From assembly GCA_012729765.1 (NCBI GenBank), contig JAAYCM010000078.1:1-64000 (forward strand): a stretch of DNA of 64,000 bases, given 5' to 3'. Shown one piece after another: positions 24,465 to 33,315 of this stretch. The notes under the pieces are model-generated. The model saw nothing but the letters and a program-made list of their open reading frames with translations, had not been told where the DNA came from and ran no database searches. How positions within the stretch are numbered: the stretch's first letter is position 1; each line of letters begins with the position of its first letter. The translations under genes and the position numbers were made by a program. The stretch is from Chloroflexota bacterium (lineage in GTDB: Bacteria > Chloroflexota > Anaerolineae > Aggregatilineales > Aggregatilineaceae).

Positions 24465-25562
24465 ATGGCAACCATTGAGTTAGTCCAAGTCGAAAAACTG
24501 TTTGGCGAGATGCATGCCGTCAAGCCGATGGATCTGACGATCCACGATGGCGAGTTCGTGGTGCTGCTCGGCCCGTCGGGGTGCGGCAAGACAACCACGC
24601 TGCGCATGATCTCCGGGCTGGAAGCAGTCACGCGGGGCAGGATTCTGCTCAACGGGCGCGACGTTACCTGGGAGCGGCCCAGCGAGCGCGATATCGCGTT
24701 CGTGTTCCAGTTCTTCGCGCTCTACTCGCATATGTCGGCGCGGCAGAATATCGCCTTTCCGCTCCAGGCACAGGGCGAGGCGAAGGCGGTGATCACGCAG
24801 CGCGTGGCCGATGTCGCGCGGCTACTGCGGATCGAGCACCTGCTCGACGTGCGGCCTGGCGCGCTGAGCGGCGGCGACCAGCAGCGCGTGGCGCTGGCGC
24901 GGGCCCTGGTGCGGCGTCCGGCGGCCTTCCTGATGGACGAGCCGTTGGGGGCGCTCGATGCCGAGTTCCGCGAGACGATGCGCGCCGAGATCAAGCGGCT
25001 GCACATCGACCAGCACGCCACGACGGTCTATGTCACGCACGATCAGATCGAGGCGATGGCGATGGGCGACCGGATCGTGGTCATGTCGGCGGCGGAAGTG
25101 CAGCAGGTCGGCACGCCGGCGGAAGTCTATCACAACCCGTCGAGCCTGTTCGTGGCGCGCTTCATCGGCAGCCCCGGCATGAACCTGATCCAGGGGCACT
25201 ATGTCAACGGGGTGCTGCACCTGCCCCCGTCCAACCGCTACACGGTCCCGGCGCGGTGGGTGCCCGCGATCCAGCAGGTAGTCGGCGGCGAGGGCGACGT
25301 GATCCTCGGTTTCCGGCCCGAAGCGGCAGCCGTCGTGAGCGATGGCCCGCTGGCCGCCGAGGTGTATGCCGCCGACCTGCACGGCAGCTATACCATGCTG
25401 CACCTGAGCCTGGGTCCCGACGAGATCGTCCATTCGCGCGCCCGCCGCGAAACCCACTATCCGATCGGAACGCCGGTGCGCTTCGATCTCAACCCGGAGA
25501 TGGTGCGCTTTTTCGACCCGCAGACCGAGCGGGCCATTGTTCGTGAAGGGGTGCCAGCATGA
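24465..25562 (+). CDS. sugar ABC transporter ATPase, MalK/UgpC type (first)
   Basis: This cytoplasmic ATPase energises the permease pair. Motifs in order: Walker A GPSGCGKTT, Q-loop FQ, signature LSGGDQQRVALARA, Walker B AFLMDEPLGALD, and H-loop VTHDQ. A C-terminal OB/TOBE-type region (about residues 240-365) is the usual MalK regulatory part. Length 365. Its stop overlaps the second ATPase start by 4 nt (ATGA), so the two are made together and may form a heterodimer. It could also serve the ATPase-less operon at 498-6789. Confidence 0.92.
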   Translation: MATIELVQVEKLFGEMHAVKPMDLTIHDGEFVVLLGPSGCGKTTTLRMISGLEAVTRGRILLNGRDVTWERPSERDIAFVFQFFALYSHMSARQNIAFPLQAQGEAKAVITQRVADVARLLRIEHLLDVRPGALSGGDQQRVALARALVRRPAAFLMDEPLGALDAEFRETMRAEIKRLHIDQHATTVYVTHDQIEAMAMGDRIVVMSAAEVQQVGTPAEVYHNPSSLFVARFIGSPGMNLIQGHYVNGVLHLPPSNRYTVPARWVPAIQQVVGGEGDVILGFRPEAAAVVSDGPLAAEVYAADLHGSYTMLHLSLGPDEIVHSRARRETHYPIGTPVRFDLNPEMVRFFDPQTERAIVREGVPA

Positions 25563-26614
25563 GCAACGTCGTACTCCAACATATCTTCAAGCGCTTCAAA
25601 GACGTCGAGGCCCTGCACGATGTCTCCTTCTCGATCAACAATGGCGAATTCTTCGTGCTGCTGGGGCCGACCGGCGCGGGCAAGACCACGACGCTGCGCG
25701 TGATCGCCGGGCTGGAACGCCAGGACGAAGGCAGCCTGGTCTTTGATGGCGCGGTCGTCAACGACTTCACGCCCGCCGACCGCGATGTCGCGTTCGTGTT
25801 CCAACAGTATTCGCTCTACCCGAATATGTTGGTCTACGACAACCTGGCCTTCCCGCTGCGCTCACCACTGCGCAAGACGCCCAAAGCCGAGATCGATCAG
25901 CGTGTGCGCGACGTAGCCGAGAAGCTGCGCATCACGCACCTGCTGGACCGCAAAACGGCCCGGCTGTCGGGGGGCGAGATGCAGCGCGTCTCGATTGGCC
26001 GCGCGATTGTGCGCCGCCCGCGCATCTTTTTGATGGATGAGCCGCTCTCGAACCTGGACGCCAAGCTGCGCGAGGCCCTGCGCGTCGAGCTGCAACACCT
26101 GCAAAAGACCGAGCACAGCACGACCCTCTTTGTGACGCACGACCAGATCGAGGCGCTGACGATGGCCGACCGGATCGCCGTGCTCGACGCGGGCCACATC
26201 GTGCAGATCGGCACGCCGGATGACATCTACGACCGCCCGGCGACGACCTTTGTCGCCACGCTGGTCGGCACGCCGCGCATCAATCTTGTTCCCGCCGCGC
26301 GCGAGAACGGCTCGCTCTACGTGCGCGACAGCGCGATCCGTCTGCCGCTGGGCGAGGGCGTCAGCGTGCCGCAGATGTTTCTGCTCGGCGTGCGGCCAGA
26401 GGATGTCAAGCCATCGGCGCAGGGCGATCTGCGCGGCGAAGTCGTGCTGACCGAGCCGCTGGGCGTCGAGACAGTGATCCATATCCGGTCGGAAGGGCAA
26501 ACCCTGCTCAGCATCGTGCCCGGCATCACCGATCTGGCGGTGGGCGACCCGGTCCAGTTCGAGATCAGCCAGGAGCGGCTGCACTATTTTGATCTGGACG
26601 GCCAGCGCGTCTGA
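25559..26614 (+). CDS. sugar ABC transporter ATPase, MalK/UgpC type (second)
   Basis: Motifs: Walker A GPTGAGKTT, Q-loop FQQ, signature LSGGEMQRVSIGRA, Walker B IFLMDEPLSNLD, H-loop VTHDQ, and a C-terminal TOBE-like region. It is clearly different in sequence from the ATPase just upstream, not a recent duplicate, and both retain every catalytic motif. The arrangement of two adjacent, translationally coupled ATPases suggests a heterodimeric motor. Length 351 residues. Confidence 0.92.
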   Translation: MSNVVLQHIFKRFKDVEALHDVSFSINNGEFFVLLGPTGAGKTTTLRVIAGLERQDEGSLVFDGAVVNDFTPADRDVAFVFQQYSLYPNMLVYDNLAFPLRSPLRKTPKAEIDQRVRDVAEKLRITHLLDRKTARLSGGEMQRVSIGRAIVRRPRIFLMDEPLSNLDAKLREALRVELQHLQKTEHSTTLFVTHDQIEALTMADRIAVLDAGHIVQIGTPDDIYDRPATTFVATLVGTPRINLVPAARENGSLYVRDSAIRLPLGEGVSVPQMFLLGVRPEDVKPSAQGDLRGEVVLTEPLGVETVIHIRSEGQTLLSIVPGITDLAVGDPVQFEISQERLHYFDLDGQRV

Positions 26615-26684
26615 GCGGCGCGCCGCCCTGGAAGGCTTTCTTATTTCTTTGCACCACCACAATTGCTTAAGGAGAGCGCAAGAG

Positions 26685-27533
26685 ATGAAATTCGGCGTCA
26701 ATTCCTGGATCTGGGTTGCGCCACTCACCACCGACGAGGTCGCCCGGCTGGCCCCGCTCGCTAAGCAGCTTGGCGCAGAGTGGTTCGAAGTCCCACTGGA
26801 AGATACATCCCTGATCGACTATGCCCGCGCCGGCGCGATCATCCGCGATCTCGGCATGGGCACCAGCGTCTGCGCCGCCATGGGCCCGGATCGTGACCTG
26901 ATCCACCCGGACTCCGCGATCCAGCAGAGCGGCATGGCCTATCTGCGCCACTGTATCGACGCGGTCAAGGCGCTCGGCGGCACAAACGTCTGCGGCCCGC
27001 TCTACTCGGCGGTGGGGCGCGTCTGGCAGTCCACGCCCGACGAACGCGCACGCGATCTCGATCTGCTGGTGCGGCAGCTTGGCAGCCTGGCCGGGTACGC
27101 TGCCGATCACGGCGCGGTGCTGTGTATCGAGCCGCTCAACCGCTTCGAGACGAGCTTCATCAACCTGGCGGCGCAGGCCATCGAGGTCGTCGAGCGCGTC
27201 AACCACCCCGCCTGCCAGATCATGCTCGATACCTTCCACATGAATGTCGAGGAGAAATCGCTGGGCGACGCGATTCGCGCCGTTGGGCCGCGCTTACAGC
27301 ATTTCCACGCCTGCGAGAACGATCGCGGCGCGCCGGGCTCCGGTCATGTGCCCTGGGCCGAGATCGCGGACGCGCTGAAGGATATTCACTATAACGGCCC
27401 GGTGGTGATCGAGTCGTTCACGGCCAAAGTCCAGAGCATCGCGCGTGCCGCCGCGATCTGGCGCTCGCTGGCCCCCACCCAGGACGCACTCGCCCAGGAT
27501 GGACTGGCCTTCCTGCGCAAGGCGTTCGCGTAA
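26685..27533 (+). CDS. TIM-barrel sugar isomerase/epimerase (tagatose/psicose 3-epimerase-like)
   Basis: This is a xylose-isomerase-like TIM barrel of 282 residues. Putative metal ligands sit in CIEPLNRFE, MLDTFHMN, HACEND and VIESF (Glu, Asp, His, Glu), the pattern of D-tagatose/D-psicose 3-epimerases. The ATG at 26685 follows TAAGGAG; longer in-frame starts lack a site. It is immediately downstream of the transporter genes and upstream of a Gfo/Idh/MocA dehydrogenase. In that setting such barrels can also catalyse elimination or hydration of 3-keto sugars, so the reaction is left open. Confidence 0.82.
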   Translation: MKFGVNSWIWVAPLTTDEVARLAPLAKQLGAEWFEVPLEDTSLIDYARAGAIIRDLGMGTSVCAAMGPDRDLIHPDSAIQQSGMAYLRHCIDAVKALGGTNVCGPLYSAVGRVWQSTPDERARDLDLLVRQLGSLAGYAADHGAVLCIEPLNRFETSFINLAAQAIEVVERVNHPACQIMLDTFHMNVEEKSLGDAIRAVGPRLQHFHACENDRGAPGSGHVPWAEIADALKDIHYNGPVVIESFTAKVQSIARAAAIWRSLAPTQDALAQDGLAFLRKAFA

Positions 27534-27586
27534 CGACACACACCGGGTTTGGCGCAACTTAGTTTTAGACAGGGGAGACGATAAAT

Positions 27587-28696
27587 ATGGCCGAGAAGAA
27601 AATCAACATTGCAATCATTGGCCTGGGGTTCGGCGCGGAGTTCATCCCACTCTACCAGCACCACCCCCACGCCAACATGTACGCGATCTGCCAGCGCACC
27701 CGCGGCAAGCTCGATCAGGTCGGGGACGCGTTCGGCGTCGAGCACCGCTACACCGACTACTACGAGCTGCTGGAAGACCCGACTATCGACGCCGTGCACA
27801 TCAACACGCCGATCCACGAGCACGCGCAAATGAGCATCGCCGGGCTGAAGGCAGGCAAACACGTCGCCTGCACGGTGCCGATGGCGACCAGCGTGGACGA
27901 GTGCCGCCAGATCGTCGAGGCGCAGCAGGCATCGGGCAAGAAGTATATGATGATGGAAACCGTCATCTACTCGCGCGAGTTCCTCTACGTCAAAGAGCTG
28001 TACACGACCGGCAAGCTGGGCCGCCTGCAATATCTGCGCGCCACGCACCAGCAGGAAATGCTCGGCTGGCCCGGCTATTGGGAAGGGCTGCCGCCGATGC
28101 ACTACGCGACGCACGTCGTCAGCCCGTGCCTGGCGCTGGCCGGCAAGGACGCCGAGTCCGTCACCTGCTTCGGCTCCGGGCGCATCCAGGAGCACCTGAT
28201 CCCCAAGTACAACTCGCCGTTCGCCATCGAGACGGCGCATATCAAGATGAAGGACTCCGACCTGGTGGCCGAGGTGATGCGCTCGCTGTTCAACACGGCG
28301 CGCCAGTACCGCGAGAGCTTCGATGTCTACGGCAGCAAGATGTCGTTCGAGTGGCCGCTGATCGAGCACGATCACCCGGTGGTGCATCTCGGCGAAGCGC
28401 CGCACCTGACCGACGTGCTCGACTTCGCGCACCTGCTGCCCGAAGCGCTCCAGCGCTTCACGACCAAGGGCGTCTACGGCGGCGATCAGCAGCATCTCTC
28501 GTTCATCCAGGGCTCGGGGCACGGCGGATCGCACCCGCATCTGGCGCACGAGTTCGTGATGAGCATCGTGGACGATCGCCAGCCGTTCCCGAACGCGCGC
28601 CAGTCCGCCAACTGGACGTGTGTCGGAATTCTCGCGCACGAGTCGGCCCTGAAGGGCGGCGCGACGATCAACCTGCCGGACTTCACGCTGTCATAA
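27587..28696 (+). CDS. Gfo/Idh/MocA family oxidoreductase
   Basis: The 369-residue protein starts with a Rossmann fold (NIAIIGLGFGAEFIPLYQ) and has the family NAD-site segment INTPIHEHAQ followed by GKHVACTVPMATS, where most relatives have EKP. The missing Glu-Lys-Pro lysine (TVP here) is notable, since that Lys is usually catalytic. The C-terminal alpha/beta domain would bind the sugar. RBS GGGGAGA precedes the ATG. It is one of two such dehydrogenases in this operon, alternating with two TIM-barrel isomerases. Confidence 0.85.
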   Translation: MAEKKINIAIIGLGFGAEFIPLYQHHPHANMYAICQRTRGKLDQVGDAFGVEHRYTDYYELLEDPTIDAVHINTPIHEHAQMSIAGLKAGKHVACTVPMATSVDECRQIVEAQQASGKKYMMMETVIYSREFLYVKELYTTGKLGRLQYLRATHQQEMLGWPGYWEGLPPMHYATHVVSPCLALAGKDAESVTCFGSGRIQEHLIPKYNSPFAIETAHIKMKDSDLVAEVMRSLFNTARQYRESFDVYGSKMSFEWPLIEHDHPVVHLGEAPHLTDVLDFAHLLPEALQRFTTKGVYGGDQQHLSFIQGSGHGGSHPHLAHEFVMSIVDDRQPFPNARQSANWTCVGILAHESALKGGATINLPDFTLS

Positions 28697-28747
28697 GGCG
28701 GCCCGCTGCGGGGCCAACCGGGTTGGGATTACAGTCAGGGACACACT

Positions 28748-29515
28748 ATGCTGAGCCAATACAAACGACCTCTCATGAAGCTGGGAATCGCGATCGTGGT
28801 TTTTCTCGTGCTGGGGGCGCTCTTCTCCCCACTGAGTGAAACCGTGCTGTCGGAAGAGCAGCAGGACGAAGTGCTGTTCATGGCGCTGCCGTTCGTGCTG
28901 ATCTTCGTGGCGATCATCCTGACGTTCATCACGCTGATCGTGATCATTGCGATCCTGTTCAACGGCAAGCTGCCCCAGCGCCTCTACCGGCCCATCGAGA
29001 TGTTGACCATCGCCGGAATCCTGCTGGGGATCTTCGGCCTGTTCCAACCCTGGAAGCTGTTCAGCTACCAGTATGGCTTTTTGCTGCTGCTGGTTTCGAC
29101 GCTGTGGTTCATCGTCTGGAGCCATGTCACGCCCCGGCAGTCCCGCACGACCACCGACCTGCCGCCGATCACGCGGCGGGCGCAGATTGGGGGGCTGGCC
29201 GTCGGCGTCGTCGCCTGGATCGTGATTGCGGTGGTGATCGGGATCGCCGTGAAGCCTGAAGCGCCCTACGGTCAGAACCAGCGGTTGTGGGATATGATGG
29301 ACGAGGCGGAGCGGGAACCGATTGCCGACGCCGCGCTGGACGAGTACTGGCGCGAGAATGTGCCCCTGATTATCCTGATCAGCCTGCTGCCAGCGGTTGC
29401 ATTCTACTTCGTCGCGCGCGAGGCAGTCGCCGGCACCTATACCGCGCTGCCCCCGGCGGAGCCGAGTGACAGTGTCGGCGGCCCGCCCGAAGGAGTGGGG
29501 CTGACCATCGGCTGA
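28748..29515 (+). CDS. polytopic membrane protein of unknown function
   Basis: I do not recognise a family. The 255 residues contain about six hydrophobic segments (approximately 12-28, 44-72, 83-98, 104-125, 147-170 and 208-225) and an acidic external stretch around residues 180-205 (DMMDEAEREPIADAALDEYW). There is no signal-peptide cleavage site and no ATPase or permease motif. It sits inside the sugar operon, 51 nt after a dehydrogenase gene and 134 nt before a TIM-barrel isomerase gene. A role in transport or in anchoring the enzymes is possible but unproven. Confidence 0.75.
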   Translation: MLSQYKRPLMKLGIAIVVFLVLGALFSPLSETVLSEEQQDEVLFMALPFVLIFVAIILTFITLIVIIAILFNGKLPQRLYRPIEMLTIAGILLGIFGLFQPWKLFSYQYGFLLLLVSTLWFIVWSHVTPRQSRTTTDLPPITRRAQIGGLAVGVVAWIVIAVVIGIAVKPEAPYGQNQRLWDMMDEAEREPIADAALDEYWRENVPLIILISLLPAVAFYFVAREAVAGTYTALPPAEPSDSVGGPPEGVGLTIG

Positions 29516-29649
29516 GCAAGACTGCCGGCAGCCCGCGTGACGCTGAGGGGATCCCAACGCGCGAAGCGGCATGTGTCGGCGCGGCAGCCGGATCGCGCGG
29601 CGGCTTGTGTGAGCCAGACAGACTATTTAGCATGAAAGGATAGAGGATT

Positions 29650-30651
29650 ATGGCAAGGCCAGTTACGCTTTTTACCGGACAATGGGCAGACCTGACGCTC
29701 GACACCGTCGCCGAGAAGGCCGCGAGCTGGGGCTATGATGGCCTGGAGCTGGCGTGCTGGGGCGATCATTTCGAGGTCGATAAGGCACTGGAAGACGACA
29801 GCTATGTCCAGAGTCGCTGGGATATCCTGAACCGGCACGGGCTGAAGTGTTTCGCCATCAGCACGCACCTGGTTGGACAGTGTGTGGCGGATGCGGTGAT
29901 CGACGAGCGCCACCGCGGCATTCTGCCTGACCGGCTGTGGGGCGACGGCGATCCCGAAGGGGTGCGCCAGCGCGCCGCCGAAGAGGTCAAGAACACGGCG
30001 CGCGCCGCCAAGAAATTCGGCGTGAATGTCGTCAACGGCTTCACCGGCAGTCCGGTCTGGCACCTGATCTACTTCTTCCCGCCGACCCCGATGGATATGA
30101 TCGACCGGGGCTACCGGGAATTCGCCGACCGCTGGAATCCAATTCTGGACGTGTTCGACGAGGTGGGCGTGCGCTACGCGCTCGAAGCGCATCCGAGCGA
30201 GATCGCCTACGACATCTACACCGCGCAGCGCGCGCTCGAGGCGCTCAACCACCGCCCGGCGTTCGGCTTCAACTTCGACCCCAGCCACTTCGTGCACCAG
30301 CAGTTCGACCCGGTCGAGTTCATCGACGCCTTCCCCGACCGCATCTATCACGTCCACATCAAGGATTCGCGCGTGACACTCAGCGGGCGCAACAGCATCC
30401 TGGGATCGCATCTCCAATTTGGCGATCATCGCCGGGGCTGGAACTTCGTCTCGCCAGGGCACGGCGACGTGGACTTCGAGCAGATCGTTCGCGCCCTCAA
30501 CCGGATCGGTTACAATGGGCCGCTCTCGGTCGAGTGGGAAGACACCGGCATGGATCGTGAGCACGGGGCCGCCGAATCGGTCGAGGTCGTGCGCAGTGCG
30601 GACTTCACCCCCTCGGCGCAGGCATTTGACGCAGCGTTTGCCAAAGACTAG
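29650..30651 (+). CDS. TIM-barrel sugar isomerase/epimerase
   Basis: This is a second, longer xylose-isomerase-like barrel of 333 residues. Metal-site candidates are the Glu in YALEAHPSE, the Asp and His in NFDPSHF, the His in HVHIKD and the Glu in SVEWED. An insertion around residues 70-120 ([12 protein letters not shown]) distinguishes it from the shorter barrel at 26685, and the two share little sequence. It is 15 nt upstream of the second dehydrogenase, so the pair probably catalyses successive steps. Product and substrate are unknown. Confidence 0.82.
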   Translation: MARPVTLFTGQWADLTLDTVAEKAASWGYDGLELACWGDHFEVDKALEDDSYVQSRWDILNRHGLKCFAISTHLVGQCVADAVIDERHRGILPDRLWGDGDPEGVRQRAAEEVKNTARAAKKFGVNVVNGFTGSPVWHLIYFFPPTPMDMIDRGYREFADRWNPILDVFDEVGVRYALEAHPSEIAYDIYTAQRALEALNHRPAFGFNFDPSHFVHQQFDPVEFIDAFPDRIYHVHIKDSRVTLSGRNSILGSHLQFGDHRRGWNFVSPGHGDVDFEQIVRALNRIGYNGPLSVEWEDTGMDREHGAAESVEVVRSADFTPSAQAFDAAFAKD

Positions 30652-30666
30652 AAGGACGGACAAGCG

Positions 30667-31863
30667 ATGTCTGATGAAGTCGGCTTTACGAGTATGGCCG
30701 GGGCGCGCGCGACCGGCGAAGCCCCAGAGATCGGGATCGGGATGCTGGGCTACGCCTTCATGGGCAAGGCCCACTCCAACGCCTTCAAGACGCTGCCCTA
30801 TATGATGTATCCGCCGGTGGCGATCCCACGCCTGGTCGCGGTCGCCGGGCGCAACGAAGAAGCGGTCGCTGAGGCGGCGCGCCGGTATGGCTACGAAAAC
30901 TACTATACCGACTGGCGCGCGATGCTGGAAAACGACGCGGTCCAGGTCTTCGACAACGGCGGCCCGAACGACGCCCACGCCGAGCCGTGCATCGCGGCGG
31001 CGCAGATGGGCAAGCATGTCTTCTGCGAGAAACCACTGGCCCGCACCGCCGAAGAAGCCAAAGGGATGCTCGACGCGGTCCAGCAGGCCGGGGTCAAGCA
31101 TATGGTCGCCTTCAACTACCGCTTCGTGCCGGCGGTGGTCCAGGCCCGCAAGCTGATCGAGAGCGGGGCGCTGGGCCGCATCTACCACTGGCGCGCGGTG
31201 TATCTGCAAGAGTGGGGCATGGACCCGACCATGCCGACAAGCTGGCGCTTCCAGAAAAGCGTGGCGGGCAGCGGCGCGCTGGGCGACCTGGGATCGCACA
31301 TCATCGACCTGGCGCGCTTCCTGGTGGGTGAGCCGAAGCAGGTCATGGGCATGACCCAAAACTGGATCAGCCAGCGCCCCGCCGGTGACGGATCGGGCCG
31401 GATGGTGCCGTCCGACATTGATGATGCCTTCGTGGCGCTGGTTGAGTTCGAGGGCGGCGCGCTTGGCACGCTGGAAGCGACCCGCTTTGCCAAGGGGCGC
31501 AAGAATCACGAGGTCTTCGAGATCAACGGCGAGAACGGCTCGATCCGCTTCAATCTGGAGCGCCTCAACGAGCTGGACGTGCTGTGGGCGGGGGACGAGC
31601 CGCGGGAGACGCAGGGCTTCCACAATGTGCTGATCAGTGAGGGCTACCATCCCTACTGGGCGAACTGGTGGCCGCAAGGGCATATGATCGGGTGGGAACA
31701 CTCGTTCATCCACGAGTTCCACCACTTCTTCGATGCCATCGTCAACGACAAGCCGGTCGCGCCCTACGGGGCAACCTTCGAGGATGGCTACCGGAACGCC
31801 GTGATCTGTGACGCCATCATCGAATCGGCGCAGTCTGGCCGCCGGGTGGACATCAAGTACTAG
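30667..31863 (+). CDS. Gfo/Idh/MocA family oxidoreductase, levoglucosan-dehydrogenase-like in pattern
   Basis: The 398-residue enzyme has the Rossmann motif GMLGYAFMGKAHSNAF, the canonical CEKPLARTAEEAK segment with its catalytic Lys, and SWRFQKSVAGSGALGDLGSH in the substrate domain, with a possible catalytic Asp/His. As I recall it, this pattern is close to characterised 3-dehydrogenases of anhydro- and glucosides such as LgdA, but I could not align it. It is the last gene of the ten-gene operon. The next start (xylA) lies 206 nt further, behind its own promoter-like element. Confidence 0.85.
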   Translation: MSDEVGFTSMAGARATGEAPEIGIGMLGYAFMGKAHSNAFKTLPYMMYPPVAIPRLVAVAGRNEEAVAEAARRYGYENYYTDWRAMLENDAVQVFDNGGPNDAHAEPCIAAAQMGKHVFCEKPLARTAEEAKGMLDAVQQAGVKHMVAFNYRFVPAVVQARKLIESGALGRIYHWRAVYLQEWGMDPTMPTSWRFQKSVAGSGALGDLGSHIIDLARFLVGEPKQVMGMTQNWISQRPAGDGSGRMVPSDIDDAFVALVEFEGGALGTLEATRFAKGRKNHEVFEINGENGSIRFNLERLNELDVLWAGDEPRETQGFHNVLISEGYHPYWANWWPQGHMIGWEHSFIHEFHHFFDAIVNDKPVAPYGATFEDGYRNAVICDAIIESAQSGRRVDIKY

Positions 31864-31911
31864 CCCACGCTCCCAGCGGGGCATCTGGGCAAACCTCTCA
31901 GGCGCTCTGCC

Positions 31912-31917
31912 TATAAT
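31912..31917 (+). promoter_or_regulatory. -10 hexamer (TATAAT) of a putative xylAB promoter
   Basis: A perfect TATAAT preceded by TGCC; no convincing -35 is visible. It lies 153 nt before the xylA start. The predicted transcript would begin near 31924, exactly where the hairpin at 31925-31950 starts. Confidence 0.5.
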
Positions 31918-31924
31918 TACATGC

Positions 31925-31950
31925 GAGAGGGGACTGGTATGTCCCCTCTC
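31925..31950 (+). promoter_or_regulatory. perfect 10-bp hairpin at the predicted 5' end of the xylA transcript
   Basis: GAGAGGGGAC (31925-31934) and GTCCCCTCTC (31941-31950) pair perfectly around TGGTAT. No T-run follows. It could protect the 5' end of the xylAB mRNA, be a protein-binding palindrome, or act as a weak terminator for the operon upstream (62 nt after its last stop codon). Confidence 0.6.
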
Positions 31951-32069
31951 CTGTGAGCTTGAGAAGCAGTAGCGGGGCCGGGTTGGATCGGTCCGGCTGC
32001 GGTGTGCCGCACGGCTGCCGCGCCGCTCCCACGGCCTGCCATTTCATCCGAAGCAAAGGAGAAGCGAAC

Positions 32070-33236
32070 ATGGGTATGTATGATCCGAAGCCGGAAGACC
32101 GTTTTACATTTGGACTGTGGACCGTCGGCAATGCAGGGCGCGATCCCTTCGGTGAGCCGGTGCGCGCGCCGATCTCCCCGGTCGAGATTGTGCACCTGCT
32201 GGCCGGGGTAGGCGCATATGGCGTCAACCTGCACGACAACGACCTGGTGCCGATCAATGCCACGCCGGTTGAGCGCGACCGGATCGTCGCTGACTTCAAG
32301 CAGGCGCTTCAGGAAACCGGGCTTGTCGTCCCGATGGCGACGACCAATCTCTTCACCGATCCGGTTTTCAAGGAAGGCGCGTTCACATCCAATGATCCGA
32401 AGGTGCGCGCCTATGCGCTCCAGAAGACGCTGCGTTCAATCGATCTCGGCGTGGAACTGGGCGCAAAGGTGTATGTCTTTTGGGGCGGGCGCGAGGGCGT
32501 CGAAACCGATTCGAGCAAAAGCCCGGTGGACGCGCTCAAGCGGATGCGCGACGCGCTCAACTTCTGCTGTGAATACGCCCTCGACCAGGGTTACGATCTC
32601 CGGTTCGCGCTCGAAGCCAAGCCCAACGAGCCGCGCAGCGATCTCTATCTGCCCACCACCGGCGCGATGCTCGGCTTTATCGCCACGCTCGATCACGCCG
32701 AGATGGTCGGCGTCAATCCGGAAGTCGCGCACGAGCACATGGCCGGACTCAACTTCCTGCATGCCGTCGCGCAGGCGTGGGACTCGGGCAAGCTGTTCCA
32801 TATCGACCTCAACGATCAGATGTTTGGCCGCTATGACCAGGACTTCCGCTTTGGCGCGGCGATGATCAAGCAGGCGTTCTACCTGGTCAAGTTCCTGGAA
32901 GACGTCGGCTATCAAGGCTCGCTGCACTTCGACGCGCACGCCTACCGCACCGAAGGCCCCGAAGGCGTCAAGGATTTTGCGCGCGGCTGTATGCGCACCT
33001 ATCTGATCCTCAAAGAGAAGGCGGCGCGCTTCAAGGCCGATCCGGAGATTCAAGCGCTGCTGGCCGAGATTCACGCCGAGGACGGGTCCCTGGGCTGGCT
33101 GGCGGGCGGCTACAGCGCCGAGAAAGCCCGGCAGCTCAAGGATCAGGCCTTCGACCGGACGGCGATCGCGCAGCGCGACTGGCGCTACGAGCGGCTTGAT
33201 CAGCTCACGGTTGAGGTCCTGCTGGGTGTGCGTTAG
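32070..33236 (+). CDS. xylA: xylose isomerase
   Basis: This enzyme converts D-xylose to D-xylulose in the cytoplasm. The protein has 388 residues, the length of actinobacterial (short, class I) xylose isomerases. The active-site His55 and Asp58 are in NLHDNDL, the [10 protein letters not shown] metal/substrate segment is present, and the DLNDQ metal loop follows. AAAGGAG precedes the ATG at 32070; an in-frame upstream start at 31953 has no site and adds an unrelated 39 residues. It is 79 nt upstream of xylB. It may receive xylose from the neighbouring transporters or from xylosides. Confidence 0.95.
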   Translation: MGMYDPKPEDRFTFGLWTVGNAGRDPFGEPVRAPISPVEIVHLLAGVGAYGVNLHDNDLVPINATPVERDRIVADFKQALQETGLVVPMATTNLFTDPVFKEGAFTSNDPKVRAYALQKTLRSIDLGVELGAKVYVFWGGREGVETDSSKSPVDALKRMRDALNFCCEYALDQGYDLRFALEAKPNEPRSDLYLPTTGAMLGFIATLDHAEMVGVNPEVAHEHMAGLNFLHAVAQAWDSGKLFHIDLNDQMFGRYDQDFRFGAAMIKQAFYLVKFLEDVGYQGSLHFDAHAYRTEGPEGVKDFARGCMRTYLILKEKAARFKADPEIQALLAEIHAEDGSLGWLAGGYSAEKARQLKDQAFDRTAIAQRDWRYERLDQLTVEVLLGVR

Positions 33237-33315
33237 CATTGTGCCAAGACTCTGCTATTTTGCGCGCCCGGCCCGGACAAATCGGGCTGAGCTTTGATCA
33301 GGGGAGAACGTAAAG

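Noticed and set aside
29623..31884. 753-residue antisense frame opposite the isomerase and dehydrogenase genes
   Set aside because: It spans two plus-strand genes with conserved motifs and has no recognisable domain.
31953..32069. Longer N-terminus for xylose isomerase
   Set aside because: The extra 39 residues do not resemble the family, and AAAGGAG sits just before the ATG at 32070.
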